From: Paucimonas sp.
Lineage (GTDB): Bacteria; Pseudomonadota; Gammaproteobacteria; Pseudomonadales; Pseudomonadaceae
NCBI GenBank assembly: GCA_031253995.1
Contig: JAIRVG010000058.1
Coordinates: 1 to 64,000, forward strand
Length of the DNA stretch: 64,000 bases
Direction: 5' to 3'
Shown: in pieces, positions 45,104 to 54,107 of the stretch
Layout of the letters: every line of letters begins with the position of its first letter
Numbering within the stretch: position 1 is the first letter of the stretch
Notes under the pieces: model-generated
What the model was told of the DNA's origin: nothing
What the model saw: only the letters and a program-made list of their open reading frames with translations
Databases searched by the model: none
Made by a program: the position numbers and the translations under genes

Positions 45104-45870
45104 TGAGCAACGCCTTGATCCGCCTGCAACAGGTGGGCGTCGCCATTTCCGGGCAGACCATCCTCGACAGCATCGACCTGACCGTCGAACCCGGGCAGAT
45201 CGTCACCCTGATCGGCCCCAATGGCGCCGGCAAGACCACCCTGGTGCGCGCCGTGCTCGGCCTGCTCAAGCCGGGCAGCGGCAGCGTCTGGCGCAAGCCG
45301 AAGCTGCGCATCGGCTACATGCCGCAAAAACTCCAGGTGGACGCGACCCTGCCGCTGTCGGTGCTGCGCTTCCTGCGCCTGGTCCCCGGCGTGGACCGTG
45401 CCGCGGCGCTTGCTGCGCTAGAAGAAGTCGGTGCCGAACAGGTGATCGACAGCCCGATCCAGACCATCTCCGGCGGCGAGATGCAGCGCGTGCTGCTGGC
45501 CCGCGCCCTGCTGCGCGAACCCGAGCTGCTGGTGCTGGACGAGCCGGTGCAAGGCGTCGACGTCGCCGGCCAGGCCGAGCTGTACAGCCTCATCACCCGC
45601 CTGCGCGACCGTCACGGCTGCGGCGTGCTGATGGTCTCCCACGACCTGCACCTGGTCATGAGCACCACCGACCAGGTGGTCTGTCTCAACCGCCACGTCT
45701 GCTGTTCCGGGCACCCGGAGCAGGTCAGCGGCGACCCGGCCTTCGTCGAGCTGTTCGGCAACAACGCGCCGAGCCTCGCCATCTACCACCACCATCACGA
45801 CCACAGCCACGACCTGCACGGCTCGGTGGTCGCCCCGCATGTCCACGGAGAACACTGCAAGCATGGCTGA
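45103..45870 (+). CDS. znuC: zinc ABC transporter ATP-binding protein ZnuC
   Basis: A 255-residue ABC ATPase. Walker A GPNGAGKTT, signature ISGGEMQRVLLARALL, Walker B LLVLDEPVQGVD and the H-loop MVSHDLHLVM are intact. The C-terminus is histidine-rich (YHHHHDHSHDLH), typical of zinc importers. ATG 45103 is used in preference to the overlapping GTG at 45100. The last codons overlap znuB by 8 bases. Confidence 0.95.
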   Translation: MSNALIRLQQVGVAISGQTILDSIDLTVEPGQIVTLIGPNGAGKTTLVRAVLGLLKPGSGSVWRKPKLRIGYMPQKLQVDATLPLSVLRFLRLVPGVDRAAALAALEEVGAEQVIDSPIQTISGGEMQRVLLARALLREPELLVLDEPVQGVDVAGQAELYSLITRLRDRHGCGVLMVSHDLHLVMSTTDQVVCLNRHVCCSGHPEQVSGDPAFVELFGNNAPSLAIYHHHHDHSHDLHGSVVAPHVHGEHCKHG

Positions 45871-46645
45871 TTTCCTGCTCTACGCCCTGCTCGCAGGCCT
45901 GGCCCTGGCCGTGGTCGCCGGTCCACTCGGCTCCTTCGTGGTCTGGCGGCGCATGGCCTATTTCGGCGACACCCTGTCCCACGCCGCGCTGCTCGGCGTG
46001 GCCCTGGGCTTCATGCTCGACATCAGCCCGGCGCTGGCGGTGACCGTCGGCTGCCTGTTGCTGGCGATCCTGCTGGTCACCCTGCAGCAACGCCAGCCGC
46101 TGGCGTCGGACACCCTGCTCGGCATCCTCGCACCGAGCACCCTGTCCCTGGGCCTGGTGGTGCTGAGCTTCATGCACGACGTGCGCATCGACCTGATGGC
46201 CTACCTGTTCGGCGACCTGCTGGCGATCAGCCCGGGCGACCTGGCCTGGATCCTCGGCGGCAGCGCCGCGGTGCTGTTGCTGATGGTCGCCCTGTGGCGG
46301 CCGCTGCTGGCGGTGACCGTGCACGAGGAACTGGCGCGGGTCGAAGGCCTGCCGGTGGCCGGGCTGCGCCTGGCGCTGATGCTGCTGATCGCGGTGGTGA
46401 TCGCCGTGGCGATGAAGATCGTCGGCGTGCTGCTGATCACCTCGCTGCTGATCATTCCCGCCGCCGCCGCCCAGCGACACGCCCGCTCGCCCGAGCAGAT
46501 GGCCCTTGGCGCCAGCGTCATCGGCGTGGTCGCGGTGTGTGGCGGCCTGGCCCTGTCCTGGTTCAAGGACACCCCCGCCGGCCCTTCGATCGTGGTCTGT
46601 GCCGCGGTGCTATTCTTGCTGAGCCTGGCCCTGCCCAAGCGCTGA
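45863..46645 (+). CDS. znuB: zinc ABC transporter permease ZnuB
   Basis: A 260-residue ABC-3 family permease with about eight helices, beginning MADFLLYALLAGLALAVVAG. Family segments include YFGDTLSHAALLGVALGF and GVLLITSLLIIPAAAAQRHA. It translocates zinc delivered by ZnuA, powered by ZnuC. GGAG lies upstream within znuC. End of the operon. Confidence 0.95.
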   Translation: MADFLLYALLAGLALAVVAGPLGSFVVWRRMAYFGDTLSHAALLGVALGFMLDISPALAVTVGCLLLAILLVTLQQRQPLASDTLLGILAPSTLSLGLVVLSFMHDVRIDLMAYLFGDLLAISPGDLAWILGGSAAVLLLMVALWRPLLAVTVHEELARVEGLPVAGLRLALMLLIAVVIAVAMKIVGVLLITSLLIIPAAAAQRHARSPEQMALGASVIGVVAVCGGLALSWFKDTPAGPSIVVCAAVLFLLSLALPKR

Positions 46646-46766
46646 TCGTCCCCGGGCACTACCCGCACGGTGGTGCCCGCCGCCTGAATCCAGGAAGGAA
46701 TGATGTTCCCGCCCACGGACTGGGTGTAGACTTGCTCGTTTTTCGCGCAAATAGAGAGTCGTAGGA

Positions 46767-47483
46767 ATGAAGCCGTTCGCCTCCCGTTATCTGCTCCTTG
46801 CCGCGTTTTCCCTGATCCTGTCCGCCTGCGCCAGCAAGCCGGTGGAAAGCCCGGTCGTGCCCGCCGCGCCGGACGCCTGGCAGCAATTGCAGCAGAGCAT
46901 CGCCAGCAACGAGCTGGCCACCGCCGAGGACCAGCTGGCCACGCTCCAGGCGCAGTCACCGGATGACAGCCGTCTTGAGCAGTACCAGCGGCAACTGGCC
47001 GAGGCATACCTGCAACGCAGCCAGATCGTCCTGCAGAAGGGTGATGTGAACGCCGCCGCCACGGCCCTGAGCCGGGCCCGTGCGCTGATGCCCAAGGCCC
47101 CGGCGCTGACTGGCGGGGTCAACGGTGCGATCGCCCAGGCGCGCAAGGCCGAGTTGGAGCGTGCGGAAGCCGCTCTGAAGGCGGCCGAGGCCAAGCCGAA
47201 AGCCAAGGTGATCGACCCGACTGCGCCGAGCACGGTGGTTGCGCTGGAGATTCGGGATATCGGCAAGTTGCGGCGTCAGCTCGATGATATCGCCGCCGAT
47301 GTGGTGAATTACCAGTGCGAAGTGGTGTTCCAGGTGCCGCGCAAGGCGGATTATCCGTGGTTGTCGACCTTGCTGGGCAAGCGGGTGGAGAAGCGTGATC
47401 CGTCCTTCGAGCTGAATCAGCGCCATGAAATCCACCGCAGCCAGCCGGCGCAGGTAGTCCTCATCCCTCACCGAACTGAATAA
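46767..47483 (+). CDS. PA5502-like lipoprotein of unknown function
   Basis: A 238-residue lipoprotein; the lipobox LSAC puts the lipidated cysteine at residue 21. Residues about 35-150 are alpha-helical with alternating pairs (LATAEDQLATLQ, LQKGDVNAAATALSRA), suggesting TPR-like repeats and a coiled coil rich in Ala, Glu and Lys. The last 80 residues are a separate small domain with one cysteine. Positioned after znuB, as PA5502 is; separate function. Not recognised as a named family. Confidence 0.75.
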   Translation: MKPFASRYLLLAAFSLILSACASKPVESPVVPAAPDAWQQLQQSIASNELATAEDQLATLQAQSPDDSRLEQYQRQLAEAYLQRSQIVLQKGDVNAAATALSRARALMPKAPALTGGVNGAIAQARKAELERAEAALKAAEAKPKAKVIDPTAPSTVVALEIRDIGKLRRQLDDIAADVVNYQCEVVFQVPRKADYPWLSTLLGKRVEKRDPSFELNQRHEIHRSQPAQVVLIPHRTE

Positions 47484-47490
47484 ACACTGC

Positions 47491-47568
47491 CCCTGTGGGA
47501 GCGGGTTCACCCGCGATAACGTCGGTGAATTCACCACCGAAATCGCGGGTGAACCCGCTCCCACAGGG
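47491..47568. repeat. REP pair, CCCTGTGGGAGCGGGTTCACCCGC class
   Basis: Two inverted units, CCCTGTGGGAGCGGGTTCAC... (47491-47516) and its complement (47543-47568), are separated by 26 bases between the convergent lipoprotein and katE genes. A single related copy is at 8627-8660. Confidence 0.92.
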
Positions 47569-47576
47569 AATAGCGA

Positions 47577-49715
47577 TCAGGCTGGAATAGCCTTGACCGA
47601 AGCCTCCCGCGCCCACACCCGATGCTTGCCGATGGCCTCGACGAAGGCCTTGTAGGTCTTCCCGTCGCTTCCCGCCAGCAAGCCCTCATCGGCCTTCAGC
47701 TTGAGCTCGTCGAACCACACCTTGGCCTCCTTGTCCCCGGCCACGGGCTTGAGGTGCTTGAAGGCTTCCAGGATGTAATGCACCGCCGTCCCGTCGCCCT
47801 TCAGCGCATCCACCACGCCCTTGCCACCCGCCACCCACACCGCATCGAAGGCAAGCGACGGCATGCCTTCCATCGAGGCATCCACCGCCAGCATCTTGCC
47901 GTCCGCCGTCTTCACCGGCGCCGAAGTCGGCCCCAGCACCTTGATCTGCAGGCTCTCGGCTTCCAGCGCCTTGGTCAGCTTGTCGGCCAGCGCTCCATCG
48001 ACGCCATCCGCCACCAGCAGCGCCACCTTGCGGCCCTTCACGCCTTCGCCCGGATGGTTGAGCTGGCTCAGCGCCGGCGAAGCCTTCAGCGATAGCGCAG
48101 GTACTTTCACCGTGCCTTTTTTCGGCGCCGGCAGCCCCAGGTTGGCAGCCACCTTGGCGGCCAGCTCCAGGTCGATGTTGGCGAGGATCTCGTTCACCTC
48201 GCGGGCACGGATATGCTCGCGCTCGACCTTGCCCAGCTCGAAGCTGTAGGCGTTGACGATATGCTGCTGCTCGTTGGGGCTCATGCTGTGGAAGAACAGC
48301 CGCGCCTGGGAGAAGTGATCGCCGAACGACTCGCTGCGCTGGCGGATCTTGTGCGCGTCGATGCGCTCCTGGTACGACTCGAAGCCGCCATCCTGCGCCG
48401 CCGGCGGGGTTTCCTTCGGCCAGCCACCGTCGATGGAGTTGGGCTCGTAGGCAGCACGGCCCTTGTCGAGGGTCACCCGGTGCATGGCGTCGCGCTGGCC
48501 GTTGTGGTTCGGCGCCAGCGGCCGGTTGATCGGGATCTCGTGGAAGTTCGGCCCGCCCAGGCGGCTGATCTGCGTGTCGGTGTAGGAGAACAGCCGGCCC
48601 TGCAGCAGCGGGTCATTGGTGAAGTCGATGCCCGGCACGATATGCCCCGGACAGAAGGCCACCTGCTCAACCTCGGCGAAGAAGTTGTCCGGGTTGCGGT
48701 TGAGCACCATCTTGCCCAGCGGGGTCACCGGCACCAGCTCCTCGGGGATGATCTTGGTCGGGTCGAGGAGGTCGAAGTCGAACTTGTGTTCGTCGGCCTC
48801 GGGAACGATCTGCACCCCCAGCTCCCACTCCGGGTAGTTGCCGGTCTCGATGGCCTCCCAGAGGTCGCGGCGGTGATGGTCGGTGTCCTTGCCGGCGAGC
48901 TTCTGCGCCTCGTCCCAGAGCAGCGAAAGCACGCCCTGCCTGGGCTTCCAGTGGAATTTCACGAAGCTGGCCACCCCCTCGGCGTTGATCAGGCGAAAGG
49001 TGTGCACGCCAAAGCCTTCCATGGTCCGCAGGCTTTTCGGGATGGCCCGGTCGGACATGGCCCAGATCACCATGTGCGCCGACTCCGGCACCAGCGAGAC
49101 GAAGTCCCAGAAGGTGTCATGCGCCGAACCGCCGGTGGGAATCTCGTTGTGCGGCTCGGGTTTCACCGCATGCACGAAGTCGGGAAACTTGATCGCGTCC
49201 TGGATGAAGAACACCGGCATGTTGTTGCCCACCAGGTCGAAGTTGCCCTCGTCGGTGAAGAACTTCACGGCAAACCCGCGCACGTCGCGCACCGTATCGC
49301 CCGAGCCCCGCGGCCCCTGCACGGTGGAGAAACGCACGAACACCGGGGTGATCTTCTCCGGGTCCTGGAGGAAGCCGGCCTTGGTCAGCTCGGCGTGGTT
49401 GCCGTAGGACTGGAAGTAGCCATGGGCGCCGGTGCCGCGGGCATGGACGATGCGCTCCGGAATGCGCTCGTGGTCAAAATGCGTGATCTTCTCGCGCATG
49501 ATGAAGTCTTCCAGCAGCGACGGGCCGCGGGCGCCAGCCTTGAGGCTGTTCTGGTTGTCGGCGATCTTCACGCCCTGATTGGTGCGCAGGGCCTGGCCGG
49601 TGGCATCGCTGCGCACGGTCTCCAGGCTTTGCAGCTTGGCGTTGGTATTGGCCCGGTCGGGCGTCTGGGTTCCGGCGAGCTGGCTTTCCTTGGGCGCGTT
49701 TTTCTTGCTGGGCAT
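47577..49715 (-). CDS. katE: large-subunit catalase HPII (KatE)
   Basis: A 712-residue clade II monofunctional catalase that breaks down hydrogen peroxide. Core motifs are FDHERIPERIVHARGTGAHG (catalytic His), GNNMPVFFIQDAIKFPDFVHA (Asn) and the heme tyrosine region RLFSYTDTQISRLG. The extra C-terminal domain (about 560-700) is the class I glutamine amidotransferase-like fold of HPII (RKVALLVADGVDGALADKLT). In pseudomonads katE is usually stationary-phase (RpoS) controlled. GAGGA lies upstream of the ATG. Confidence 0.95.
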   Translation of the reverse strand: MPSKKNAPKESQLAGTQTPDRANTNAKLQSLETVRSDATGQALRTNQGVKIADNQNSLKAGARGPSLLEDFIMREKITHFDHERIPERIVHARGTGAHGYFQSYGNHAELTKAGFLQDPEKITPVFVRFSTVQGPRGSGDTVRDVRGFAVKFFTDEGNFDLVGNNMPVFFIQDAIKFPDFVHAVKPEPHNEIPTGGSAHDTFWDFVSLVPESAHMVIWAMSDRAIPKSLRTMEGFGVHTFRLINAEGVASFVKFHWKPRQGVLSLLWDEAQKLAGKDTDHHRRDLWEAIETGNYPEWELGVQIVPEADEHKFDFDLLDPTKIIPEELVPVTPLGKMVLNRNPDNFFAEVEQVAFCPGHIVPGIDFTNDPLLQGRLFSYTDTQISRLGGPNFHEIPINRPLAPNHNGQRDAMHRVTLDKGRAAYEPNSIDGGWPKETPPAAQDGGFESYQERIDAHKIRQRSESFGDHFSQARLFFHSMSPNEQQHIVNAYSFELGKVEREHIRAREVNEILANIDLELAAKVAANLGLPAPKKGTVKVPALSLKASPALSQLNHPGEGVKGRKVALLVADGVDGALADKLTKALEAESLQIKVLGPTSAPVKTADGKMLAVDASMEGMPSLAFDAVWVAGGKGVVDALKGDGTAVHYILEAFKHLKPVAGDKEAKVWFDELKLKADEGLLAGSDGKTYKAFVEAIGKHRVWAREASVKAIPA

Positions 49716-49938
49716 GGCTTGCGGTCCTCATCAGTTCAGCGGGTTCGCCCGTTCGGGCTGTTTTGCTAGTGACTGAGGGCACTTCGCCGACGTTCAATCG
49801 GATCGACCACTGATCGCGTTATGCCCACGGCATTGGTCGATTACGAAATAAATGCTAAGAACCTCTAAGCGAACAGGCTAAAATGCGCGACCGGCTAACC
49901 GCTGATCCCCTTCCCATGCGCCCCACAAGGTTCGCTAC
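49716..49938. promoter_or_regulatory. divergent katE/metN control region with inverted repeat
   Basis: ATCGACCA (49802-49809) and TGGTCGAT (49834-49841) form an 8-base inverted repeat with a 24-base spacer. It could be a binding site for a regulator of either gene. I see no SAM riboswitch ahead of metN. Confidence 0.4.
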
Positions 49939-50946
49939 GTGATCGAGTTTCAACAAGTCCACAAGACCTACCGCGTCGGCGGTAGGGACATCCCCGCGCT
50001 GCACCCCACCAGCCTGAGCATCGCCAATGGCCAGGTGTTCGGCCTGATCGGCCATTCCGGTGCTGGCAAAAGTACCCTGCTGCGCCTGATCAACCGCCTT
50101 GAAGCACCGAGCGGCGGCAAGATCATCGTCGACGGCGAGGACGTCACCGCCTTCGATGCCAGCCACCTGCGCCGCTTCCGCCAGCAGGTCGGGATGATCT
50201 TCCAGCACTTCAACCTCCTGGCTTCCAAGACCGTCGCCGACAACGTCGGCCTGCCGCTGACCCTGGCCGGCGAGCTGTCGCGCAAGGAAATCGACGCCCG
50301 GGTCGCCGAGCTGCTGGCCCGCGTCGGCCTGTCCGAGCATGCGAAGAAGTACCCGGCGCAGCTGTCCGGCGGCCAGAAGCAGCGCGTCGGCATCGCCCGC
50401 GCCCTGTCCACCCGGCCGAAGATCCTGCTCTGCGACGAGGCCACCAGCGCCCTCGACCCGCAGACCACCGGCCAGGTCCTGCAACTGCTGGCGGAGATCA
50501 ACCGCGAGCTGAACCTGACCATCGTCCTCATCACCCATGAAATGGACGTGATCCGTCGCGTCTGCGACCAGGTCGCGGTGATGGACGCCGGCCGCATCGT
50601 CGAGCAGGGCCCGGTGGCGGACGTGTTCCTCCATCCGCAGCACCCGACCACCAGGCGTTTCGTCCAGGAAGACGAACAGGTCGACGAAGCCGAGCAGCGC
50701 GACGACTTCGCCCACGTGCCGGGCCGCATCGTGCGCCTGACCTTCCAGGGCGACGCCACCTACGCGCCGCTGCTGGGCACCGTGGCCCGCGAAACCGGGG
50801 TCGACTACAGCATCCTTGCCGGCCGCATCGACCGCATCAAGGACACCCCCTACGGGCAACTGACCCTGGCCGTCACCGGCGGCGACATGGAAGCGGCCTT
50901 CGCCCGCTTCGCCGCGGCTGACGTTCATATGGAGGTACTGCGTTGA
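49939..50946 (+). CDS. metN: methionine ABC transporter ATP-binding protein MetN
   Basis: A 335-residue ABC ATPase. Walker A GHSGAGKST is at 38-46, the signature is LSGGQKQRVGIARAL and Walker B is ILLCDEATSALDP. The C-terminal NIL regulatory domain (about 260-335) binds methionine in relatives and blocks transport when it is plentiful (trans-inhibition). It starts with GTG 49939. First gene of metNIQ. Confidence 0.95.
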   Translation: MIEFQQVHKTYRVGGRDIPALHPTSLSIANGQVFGLIGHSGAGKSTLLRLINRLEAPSGGKIIVDGEDVTAFDASHLRRFRQQVGMIFQHFNLLASKTVADNVGLPLTLAGELSRKEIDARVAELLARVGLSEHAKKYPAQLSGGQKQRVGIARALSTRPKILLCDEATSALDPQTTGQVLQLLAEINRELNLTIVLITHEMDVIRRVCDQVAVMDAGRIVEQGPVADVFLHPQHPTTRRFVQEDEQVDEAEQRDDFAHVPGRIVRLTFQGDATYAPLLGTVARETGVDYSILAGRIDRIKDTPYGQLTLAVTGGDMEAAFARFAAADVHMEVLR

Positions 50947-51617
50947 TGGACGCCCTGAATTTCTTCGCCAACGTCGACTGGTCCGAGATCTGGCTGGCCA
51001 CCGGCGACACCTTCATCATGCTGTTCGGCTCGCTGTTCTTCACCGTGCTGCTGGGCCTGCCACTGGGCGTGCTGCTGTTCATGTTCGGACCGCGGCAGAT
51101 GTTCGAGCAGAAGGGCATCTACGCCCTGCTGTCGCTGGTCGTGAACATCCTGCGCTCGCTGCCGTTCATCATCCTGCTGATCGTGATGATCCCGATCACC
51201 GTGCTGATCACCGGCACCTCCCTGGGTGTCGAAGGCGCCATCCCGCCGCTGGTGGTGGGCGCCACGCCGTTCTTCGCGCGCCTGGTCGAGACCGCGCTGC
51301 GCGAGGTGGACCGCGGCATCATCGAGGCGACCCAGTCCATGGGCGCCAGCACCCGGCAGATCATCATGAACGCCCTGCTGCCGGAAGCGCGGCCGGGCAT
51401 CTTTGCCGCAATCACCGTGACAGCCATCACCCTGGTGTCCTACACCGCCATGGCCGGCGTGGTCGGCGCCGGTGGCCTGGGCGACCTGGCGATCCGCTTC
51501 GGCTACCAGCGTTTCCAGACCGACGTGATGATCGTCACCGTGGTCCTGCTGCTGATCCTGGTTCAAGTTCTGCAGAGCGTCGGCGACAAACTGGTGGTGC
51601 ACTTTTCCCGTAAATGA
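50946..51617 (+). CDS. metI: methionine ABC transporter permease MetI
   Basis: A 223-residue permease with five helices. It shows the binding-protein-dependent permease loop EATQSMGASTRQIIMNALLPEA. ATG 50946 overlaps the metN stop by one base (TGATG). It forms the D/L-methionine channel with MetN. Confidence 0.95.
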   Translation: MDALNFFANVDWSEIWLATGDTFIMLFGSLFFTVLLGLPLGVLLFMFGPRQMFEQKGIYALLSLVVNILRSLPFIILLIVMIPITVLITGTSLGVEGAIPPLVVGATPFFARLVETALREVDRGIIEATQSMGASTRQIIMNALLPEARPGIFAAITVTAITLVSYTAMAGVVGAGGLGDLAIRFGYQRFQTDVMIVTVVLLLILVQVLQSVGDKLVVHFSRK

Positions 51618-51673
51618 AGGGTCGGCGTGACCGACACACCGGGGGCCGGCCGGCCCCCTCAAGGAGTGATGCA

Positions 51674-52447
51674 ATGAAGAAACTGCTTGCTGCCGTCGCC
51701 GCCTTCGCGGCCATTTCCGCCAACGCCTCGGAAACCCTGAGCGTCGCCGCCACCGCGGTACCACACGCCGAGATCCTCGAATTCGTCAAGCCAACCCTGG
51801 CCAAGGAAGGCGTGGACCTGAAGGTCAAGGTCTTCACCGACTACATCCAGCCAAACGTGCAGGTCGCGGAAGGCCGCCTGGACGCCAACTTCTTCCAGCA
51901 CCAGCCGTACCTGGATGAGTTCAACAAGGGCAAGGGCACCAACCTGGTGAGCGTTGCCGGCGTGCACGTCGAGCCGCTGGGCGCCTACTCCACCAAGTTC
52001 AAGAAGCTGGACGAGATCCCGTCCGGTGCCAACGTGGTGATCCCGAACGACGCCACCAACGGCGGTCGTGCGCTGTTGCTGCTGCAGAAGGCTGGCCTGA
52101 TCAAGCTGAAGGACGCCGCGAACATCCTGTCGACGCCGAAGGACATCGCCGAGAACCCGAAGAACCTGAAGATCCGCGAACTGGAAGCCGCCACCCTGCC
52201 GCGCGTGCTGACCCAGGTCGACCTGGCGCTGATCAACACCAACTACGCGCTGGAAGCCAAGCTCAATCCTGAGAAGGACGCGCTGATCATCGAAGGTGCC
52301 GATTCGCCTTACGTGAACATCCTGGTTGCCCGTCCGAACAACAAGGATGCCGAGGCGATCAAGAAGCTGGTCGGTGCCCTGCACTCGCCTGAGGTGAAGC
52401 AGTTCATCCAGGAGAAGTACAAGGGCGCGGTGATTCCGGCGTTCTGA
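51674..52447 (+). CDS. metQ: methionine-binding protein MetQ
   Basis: A 257-residue periplasmic binding protein of the NlpA/MetQ family. The signal peptide is MKKLLAAVAAFAAISANA; there is no lipobox cysteine, so it is soluble. Family marks: VFTDYIQPNVQVAEGRLDAN, FFQHQPYLDEFN and VVIPNDATNGGRALLLL. AAGGAG lies 7 bases before the ATG. Ends the metNIQ operon; a REP pair follows. Confidence 0.94.
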   Translation: MKKLLAAVAAFAAISANASETLSVAATAVPHAEILEFVKPTLAKEGVDLKVKVFTDYIQPNVQVAEGRLDANFFQHQPYLDEFNKGKGTNLVSVAGVHVEPLGAYSTKFKKLDEIPSGANVVIPNDATNGGRALLLLQKAGLIKLKDAANILSTPKDIAENPKNLKIRELEAATLPRVLTQVDLALINTNYALEAKLNPEKDALIIEGADSPYVNILVARPNNKDAEAIKKLVGALHSPEVKQFIQEKYKGAVIPAF

Positions 52448-52462
52448 TCGTTCTCTATCGCT

Positions 52463-52557
52463 CTTGAGGGCCTCATCGCTGGCAAGCCAGCTCCCACAGG
52501 TATCGCGTGCACCGCTGAACCTGTGGGAGCTGGCTTGCCAGCGATAGGGCCCTCAAG
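52463..52557. repeat. REP pair, GCTGGCAAGCCAGC class
   Basis: Facing units CTTGAGGGCCTCATCGCTGG... and ...CCAGCGATAGGGCCCTCAAG are separated by about 20 bases. It closely matches the pairs at 18563 and 62034, and the arms extend to 52463 and 52557. Confidence 0.93.
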
Positions 52558-52578
52558 AACACAGCAAGACTCCCCGCC

Positions 52579-53211
52579 TCAATCCCGCTTCACCAACCCC
52601 GGCAATTGCGCCACCAGCTTCTGGTTGTTGAACGGCGCCCGAATGAACCCCCGCTGTGCCCCGTCCGGCCCGATGATCGCCAGGTTGCCGCTGTGATCCA
52701 CGGTGTACCCCGGCTTGCTGGTATCCGCCGGAATGAACGGAATGCTCAGGGCATTGGCCAGCTTCTGGGTGGCTTCCAGCGAGCCGGTCAGGCCGATGAA
52801 ATCCTTGTCGAAATACCCCAGGTACTGCTTGAGCTGGGTCGGCGTGTCGCGGTTCGGGTCGACGCTCACCAGCACCACCTGCATCCGCTCCACCGCTTCT
52901 TTGGGCAGCTCGCTCTTCACCTGACGCAACTGCGCCAGGGTGGTCGGGCAGATGTCCGGGCAGAAGGTGTAGCCGAAGAACACCAGCGACCACTTGCCCT
53001 TCAACTGGTCGACCTTGACCGGCTGGCCGTCCGCGTCGGTCATTTCCAGATCGGGCACCGAACGGCTCTGCGGCAGCAGGATGATGCCGGCATCGATCAG
53101 CTCGGCCGGGTTGCCCTGGCTGCGGCCGCTAAGCACCTTGTTGATGGTAAGCCCGAGAATCAATGCGACCAGGGCGACGAGGATGAAGACGGTTTTCTGG
53201 GTTCGAGTCAT
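52579..53211 (-). CDS. senC: SCO1/SenC family copper chaperone
   Basis: A 210-residue membrane-anchored thioredoxin-like protein. An N-terminal helix (VFILVALVALILGLTI) anchors it. The copper site is FGYTFCPDICPTT (CxxxC) with the distal His in YTVDHSGN. It delivers copper to the CuA center of cytochrome oxidase subunit II. ATG 53211 overlaps the cyoE stop by 4 bases. Last gene of the cox cluster on this strand. Confidence 0.93.
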   Translation of the reverse strand: MTRTQKTVFILVALVALILGLTINKVLSGRSQGNPAELIDAGIILLPQSRSVPDLEMTDADGQPVKVDQLKGKWSLVFFGYTFCPDICPTTLAQLRQVKSELPKEAVERMQVVLVSVDPNRDTPTQLKQYLGYFDKDFIGLTGSLEATQKLANALSIPFIPADTSKPGYTVDHSGNLAIIGPDGAQRGFIRAPFNNQKLVAQLPGLVKRD

Positions 53212-54107
53212 AGATTCAGCAGTAAGTAGTGGTCTACGAGCAGCGCGATGAAGAGCAAAAACAGGTACCAGACAGAGTACTTGAAGGTCTTGATCGCAGC
53301 GTGCGGCCGAACGCCACGGTACAACACCCAGGCCCACTGCAGGAAGCGCAGCCCCAGGAGCACGGCGCAGGCGAGGTAGAGCGGCCCACTCATATGAATG
53401 GCAAACGGCAGCAGGCTCACCGCAAGCAATACACAGGTGTAGAGCAGGATGTGCACCTTGGTGTAGTGCTCGCCGTGGGTCACCGGCAGCATGGGGATGT
53501 CCGCCTTGGCGTATTCGGCCTTGCGGTGAATGGCCAGGGCCCAGAAATGCGGCGGGGTCCAGGCGAAGATGATCAGCACCAGCAGCAACGGCTCGGCACT
53601 CAGGTGGCCGCTGACCGCCACCCAGCCGAGCAACGGCGGTGCCGCCCCGGCCAGGCCGCCGATCACGATGTTCTGCGGCGTGGCGCGCTTGAGAAAGCCG
53701 GTGTAGACCACCGCGTAGCCCAGCAAGGAGGCCAGGGTCAGCCAGGCGGTGAGGGGGTTGGTGAAGGCCAGCAACAGCGCCATCCCGGCCAGCGCCAGCA
53801 ACAGGGCGAACAGCAACGCCGGCAGCGGCGCGACCCGGCCTTCGGCCAGCGGGCGCTTGTGGGTGCGGGCCATGAGGGCGTCGATGCGCCGGTCCAGCAC
53901 ATGGTTTACCGCCGCCGCCGCACCCGCGCACAAGCCGATGCCGAGGTTGCCGAACAGCAACACCGTCCACGGCACCCCGGCGCGGGTAGCGAGGAACATG
54001 CCCACCAGCGAGGTGATCAGCATCAGCACCACCACCTTGGGCTTGGTCAGTTCCAGGTAGTCGCGCCAGCCGGCACGGGCCTGGCTTTCGCTCAGAAGCG
54101 CTGCCAT
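53208..54107 (-). CDS. cyoE: heme O synthase (protoheme IX farnesyltransferase)
   Basis: A 299-residue UbiA-family prenyltransferase with about nine helices. Allylic-diphosphate motifs are NHVLDRRIDALMARTHKRPLA and the second loop FAWTPPHFWALAIHRKAEYAK. It converts heme B to heme O, the precursor of heme A. It overlaps the heme A synthase gene upstream by 16 bases and senC downstream by 4. Confidence 0.95.
   Translation of the reverse strand: MAALLSESQARAGWRDYLELTKPKVVVLMLITSLVGMFLATRAGVPWTVLLFGNLGIGLCAGAAAAVNHVLDRRIDALMARTHKRPLAEGRVAPLPALLFALLLALAGMALLLAFTNPLTAWLTLASLLGYAVVYTGFLKRATPQNIVIGGLAGAAPPLLGWVAVSGHLSAEPLLLVLIIFAWTPPHFWALAIHRKAEYAKADIPMLPVTHGEHYTKVHILLYTCVLLAVSLLPFAIHMSGPLYLACAVLLGLRFLQWAWVLYRGVRPHAAIKTFKYSVWYLFLLFIALLVDHYLLLNL

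Noticed and set aside
49856..49938. SAM-type riboswitch before metN
   Set aside because: No helical core found in the short leader, and such riboswitches are not expected at this locus in Pseudomonas.
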